DNA of 64,000 nt from Caulobacter sp. Root343 (GTDB lineage Bacteria; Pseudomonadota; Alphaproteobacteria; Caulobacterales; Caulobacteraceae), in contig NZ_LMDF01000007.1 in NCBI RefSeq assembly GCF_001425745.1, positions 310,899-374,898 of the forward strand, in the 5' to 3' direction. The position numbers and the translations under genes were made by a program. The notes beneath the pieces were generated by a model. It was given only the letters and a program-made list of their open reading frames with translations. It had not been told where the DNA came from and did no database searches. Below, piece by piece: positions 61,395-64,000 of the stretch. Position 1 is the first letter of the stretch; each line of letters opens with the position of its first letter.

Positions 61395-62162
61395 ATGTCG
61401 AACCCGTTCGCCGCCCGTCGCGCGGCTTTCCGCGCCCTGCACGCCGAAGGCTGCTTCGCCCTGCCCAACCCATGGGACGCCGGCAGCGCCAAGCGATTGG
61501 AGAAGCTGGGCTTCAAGGCGCTGGCCTCGACCAGCGCGGGCATGGCCTGGGCGATGGGCAAGGACGACGGCCAGGTCACTCGAGACGAGGTGATCGCGCA
61601 TCTGCGCTATCTGTGCGCCGTCACCGACCTGCCGGTGAATGCCGACTTCGAGAACGGCTTCGCCGAAACGCCGGAAGGCATGGCCGAGAGCGTGACCCTG
61701 GCCATCGAGGCTGGTGTCGCGGGGCTTTCGATCGAAGACTGGTCGGGAACGGGCCTCTACGACCTGCCAGTCGCCGTGGAGCGTCTCAAGGCCGCCCGCG
61801 CGGCGATCGACGCCTCGGGCCAGGACGTGATGCTGGTGGGCCGCACCGAGGGCTATCTGCGCGGGACCCGCGATCTGGCCCCGACCTTGGAGCGTCTGAA
61901 GGCCTATGCCGCGGCGGGCGCGGACTGTCTCTATGCGCCGGCTGTCACTGATGTCGATGAGATCCGGGCGATCGTCGAAGCCGTCGCCCCCAAGCCGGTC
62001 AACGTGCTGTTCTGGGGAGCGCAGATGTCGGTCGAGAGCCTGGGCGCGCTGGGCGTGCGCCGGGTCAGCACGGGAGGCTCGCTGGCCGCCGCGGCCTGGG
62101 CCGGCTTCGACGCGGTCGCCAAGCGCCTGGCGGAGGAGGGGCGCCTGGCGCCGAAGCCCTAG
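61395..62162 (+). CDS. Isocitrate lyase/phosphoenolpyruvate mutase family protein
   Basis: The 255-residue TIM-barrel product resembles the PEP mutase/ICL-like group: CFALPNPWDAGSAKRLEKLG, STSAGMAWAMGKDDGQVTRD, and LPVNADFENGFAETPEGMAE. The latter contains the metal-binding D-x-E motif. SIEDWSGTGLYDL follows, and the VGRTEGYLRG segment also fits. Members include 2-methylisocitrate lyase-like and carboxyvinyl-phosphonate mutase-like enzymes; the substrate is not known here. The ATG at 61395 follows TGGAGGA. It is separated from lexA by a hairpin repeat. Confidence 0.88.
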   Translation: MSNPFAARRAAFRALHAEGCFALPNPWDAGSAKRLEKLGFKALASTSAGMAWAMGKDDGQVTRDEVIAHLRYLCAVTDLPVNADFENGFAETPEGMAESVTLAIEAGVAGLSIEDWSGTGLYDLPVAVERLKAARAAIDASGQDVMLVGRTEGYLRGTRDLAPTLERLKAYAAAGADCLYAPAVTDVDEIRAIVEAVAPKPVNVLFWGAQMSVESLGALGVRRVSTGGSLAAAAWAGFDAVAKRLAEEGRLAPKP

Positions 62163-62168
62163 CTCCAA

Positions 62169-62271
62169 CTGTCATCCCGGACGGTCCGAAGGACCGATCC
62201 GGGACCGCCGGAAACGCCGAGGTCGGAAAGCCAAGCGCCCGTGGCGGTCCCGGCTTTCGCCGGGATGACAG
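62169..62271. repeat. Multi-hairpin palindromic element (REP-like)
   Basis: The outer arms CTGTCATCCCGG (62169-62180) and CCGGGATGACAG (62260-62271) are perfect inverted repeats. Inside are GGTCC/GGACC (62183-62195), GGGACCGCC (62201-62209) with GGCGGTCCC (62243-62251), and CCCGGC/GCCGGG (62249-62264). The layout is that of dispersed extragenic palindromes. It sits between the convergent PEP-mutase-family gene and lexA, so it may also end both transcripts. No other copy was noticed in the window. Confidence 0.8.
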
Positions 62272-62289
62272 CGGGATGAGCAAAAGACC

Positions 62290-62994
62290 TTAGTGATACC
62301 GGCGGATCAAACCCACCAGCTTGCCCTGAACCTCGACCTGGTCGGGGCCGAAGATGCGGGTCTCGTACTTGGGATTGGCCGCTTCCAGGGCGATCGAGCC
62401 GCCCTTCTTGCGCAGGCGCTTCAGGGTGGCTTCCTCGCCGACCAGGGCGACGACAATCTCGCCCGAGGTGGCGGTGTCGCCCTTCTTGATGATCACATAG
62501 TCGCCGTCGAGGATGCCGGCCTCGATCATCGAGTCCCCTTGCACCTCGAGGACATAGTGCTCGCCGCCGCCCAGCATCGACTCGGGCACCGGAAGGCGCT
62601 CGCGCTCGTGCTGAATGGCGTCGATCGGCGTGCCGGCGGCGATCTTGCCCAGGATCGGCAGCTCGCGCGTGTCATTGGCGGGAGCGGTCGCCGTCTGAGC
62701 CGGAGGCGGGGCGCCGCCGCCTTCGAACACCTGCGGCCGGAACGCGCCACGGCCCTTGGGCGGCGCGGCCGTCGTGGCCTGCTGTGGCAGCTTCACCACT
62801 TCCAAGGCGCGGGCCCGATGGGCGAGACGACGGATGAAGCCGCGCTCTTCCAGCGCCGTGATCAGCCGGTGGATGCCCGACTTCGAGGCCAGATCCAGGG
62901 CCTCCTTCATCTCGTCGAACGAGGGGGAGACGCCGGTCTCCTTGATCCGCTCGTGGATGAACATCAGCAGTTCGTGCTGCTTACGGGTGAGCAT
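62290..62994 (-). CDS. lexA: SOS repressor LexA
   Basis: LexA represses DNA-damage genes and self-cleaves when stimulated by RecA. From ATG 62994 it is 234 residues. It has an N-terminal winged helix with [20 protein letters not shown] and the recognition-helix region [21 protein letters not shown] long Pro/Ala/Gly-rich linker (about 70-110) follows. The S24 peptidase domain has cleavage site A120-G121 (KIAAGTPID), Ser155 ([10 protein letters not shown]) and Lys192 (EATLKRL). The upstream frame to 63126 crosses the LexA box and is not used. The box at 63040-63054 indicates autoregulation. Confidence 0.97.
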   Translation of the reverse strand: MLTRKQHELLMFIHERIKETGVSPSFDEMKEALDLASKSGIHRLITALEERGFIRRLAHRARALEVVKLPQQATTAAPPKGRGAFRPQVFEGGGAPPPAQTATAPANDTRELPILGKIAAGTPIDAIQHERERLPVPESMLGGGEHYVLEVQGDSMIEAGILDGDYVIIKKGDTATSGEIVVALVGEEATLKRLRKKGGSIALEAANPKYETRIFGPDQVEVQGKLVGLIRRYH

Positions 62995-63039
62995 GGCGAC
63001 CTCGGCTGGAGCGCGGAACAAACCGCAAACCTTGCGAAT

Positions 63040-63054
63040 GTTCTCTAGGCGTTC
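63040..63054 (-). promoter_or_regulatory. LexA box in the lexA promoter
   Basis: GTTC-TCTAGGC-GTTC fits the alphaproteobacterial consensus GTTC-N7-GTTC exactly. It lies 45 bp before the lexA start codon, the expected place for autorepression. Confidence 0.88.
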
Positions 63055-63165
63055 CGCGTCAAAGTCAAGTCGAGGCCGTCGTGGGCTGGAAAGCCATGGA
63101 AAAACAAGGCTTAGGCCGCGCGACACAGCAAATACCGGCCAGAATCAAAAGCTTAACGAAAACTT

Positions 63166-64000
63166 TCAGGCGCGCTTGCGGGCCACGATGATGTCCTGGT
63201 CCTGCAGCGGCTGGCGACGCCACACGCCCAGCGCCTGATTCAACACCTCGAGGCCTAGTGCGTCGTACTGGACGAGGACCGGCTCGAGGTCGTAGCCGAT
63301 CACCGACTCCGGCAGCTCCGGCGTCGCCGTCCAGCAGCCATCGAGAGCGTGGACGAAGTCGAACGCGATCTGGCCATTGCCGGTGTTGGCGCGGGCTTCC
63401 TCGTCGATCAGGTACCAGGAGACGATGCTGATCCCGCCGGGCTTCAGCACGCGGGCGATCTCGCGGGCGAACTGGGCCTGGTCGGGGGCCAGCAGGTGGG
63501 TGAACACCGACCCCAGCCAGACATAGTCGAAGCTGGCGTCCGGATAGGGGAAGACATAGACGCTGGCGGGCTGCGAGCCTTCCGGATTGTACCGGTCGCT
63601 GTGCATGTCGGCATGGACGAATTCGAAGCGCGGGTCGCCGACGGCGATATTGGCTTTGCACCAGTCGATGGCCTGGGCCATCACGTCGAAGCCGCTGTAG
63701 CGGCCGTCCTCGTCGAGATAGTCGACCAGCGGGGCAGCGGCGCGGCCGATGCCGCAGCCGACGTCGAGCAGGGCGTGATGCGGCTGCAGGCCGGCCTCGA
63801 TGAACAGTTGCCTGAATTCCTGGCCCACGCGGACGAAATCGGCGTCGGCGGCGCCGACCAGGTGCCACAGTTCCTGCGGCGCGGCGACGGCGTTCGGATC
63901 GGCCGACGCCGGCGCGACCGGTGCGGGCGCTCCGCTCAAGGCGCGACGCAGACGGCCCAGGACCGGACGCAGCGGTGCGGGCGTGGCGTTACGCAGCGCC
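63166..64000 (-). CDS. Class I SAM-dependent methyltransferase, 5' end beyond the window
   Basis: The Rossmann-fold methyltransferase has motif I HALLDVGCGIGRAAAPLVDY (SAM binding), acidic residue and motif II region YSGFDVMAQAIDWCKANI, FEFVHADMHSD, and FDYVWLGSVFTHLLAPDQAQ. VLKPGGISIVSWYLID is motif III/post-III. The frame stays open and coding-like from 63939 (a TTG) to the right edge (ALRNATPAPLRPVLGRLRRA), so the true start is outside. The substrate is not known. It ends 44 bp upstream of the long open lexA reading frame on the same strand. Confidence 0.87.
   Translation of the reverse strand, partial: ALRNATPAPLRPVLGRLRRALSGAPAPVAPASADPNAVAAPQELWHLVGAADADFVRVGQEFRQLFIEAGLQPHHALLDVGCGIGRAAAPLVDYLDEDGRYSGFDVMAQAIDWCKANIAVGDPRFEFVHADMHSDRYNPEGSQPASVYVFPYPDASFDYVWLGSVFTHLLAPDQAQFAREIARVLKPGGISIVSWYLIDEEARANTGNGQIAFDFVHALDGCWTATPELPESVIGYDLEPVLVQYDALGLEVLNQALGVWRRQPLQDQDIIVARKRA

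Noticed and set aside
62995-63126. 44-residue extension of LexA
   Set aside because: It would include the LexA box as coding sequence; the ATG at 62994 gives the canonical MLTRKQ start.

Overview
The window reads as a piece of an alphaproteobacterial chromosome, very probably Caulobacter or a close relative. The evidence is high GC, alphaproteobacterial gene forms (a prolyl-tRNA synthetase without editing insert, a 686-residue NuoG, LexA boxes of the GTTC-N7-GTTC type), Caulobacter-style promoters (TTGAAGC-N14-GCTACAAC before nuoA), and a gene order that I recall from C. crescentus. It is dense core genome with almost no accessory DNA: no insertion sequence, prophage, integrase or CRISPR was seen.

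Layout. 1-3.8 kb: end of clpX, heat-shock protease lon, and hup (HU). 3.8-7.7 kb: tRNA-Val, a band-7/SPFH membrane protein followed by a small ribbon-helix-helix protein, a glycosyltransferase, a luciferase-like oxidoreductase and two identical tRNA-Asp genes. 8.0-23.8 kb: complete 14-subunit complex I operon (nuoA to nuoN), interrupted by five small non-nuo genes: an NTF2-like protein, two small membrane proteins and two small lipoproteins. 23.8-31.5 kb: birA, coaX, rnj, mce, a DUF1467 gene, proS, lolC and lolD, with a structured, repeat-bearing 459-bp intergenic region before proS. 31.5-33.8 kb, minus strand: a nucleoside hydrolase followed by a predicted outer-membrane barrel.

33.8-37.5 kb: a LexA box, a 29-codon ORF matching the SOS division inhibitor SidA, and dnaE 36 bp downstream. 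37.5-38.8 kb: a GFA-family protein and a HAD phosphatase. 39.1-54.1 kb: a long cell-envelope and translation cluster (rpsB, tsf, pyrH, frr, uppS, cdsA, dxr, mmpA/rseP, bamA, ompH, lpxD, fabZ, lpxA, lpxI, lpxB). 54.1-56.2 kb: a FliK-like/FlhB-C-like pair behind a CtrA-like site. 56.2-64 kb: gltA and gltX (minus), comEC and a PEP-mutase-family gene (plus), a multi-hairpin repeat, autoregulated lexA (minus), and a methyltransferase that runs off the right edge.

Functional themes are respiration (complex I), envelope building (isoprenoid and phospholipid precursors, lipid A, lipoprotein and outer-membrane protein export) and proteolysis/SOS control: lexA lies in the same window as a likely LexA target, sidA. 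The most interesting loci are sidA-dnaE, the RNA-like region before proS, the small genes inside nuo, the His-rich loop of NuoL, the FliK/FlhB-like pair and the competing hairpins between rpsB and tsf.
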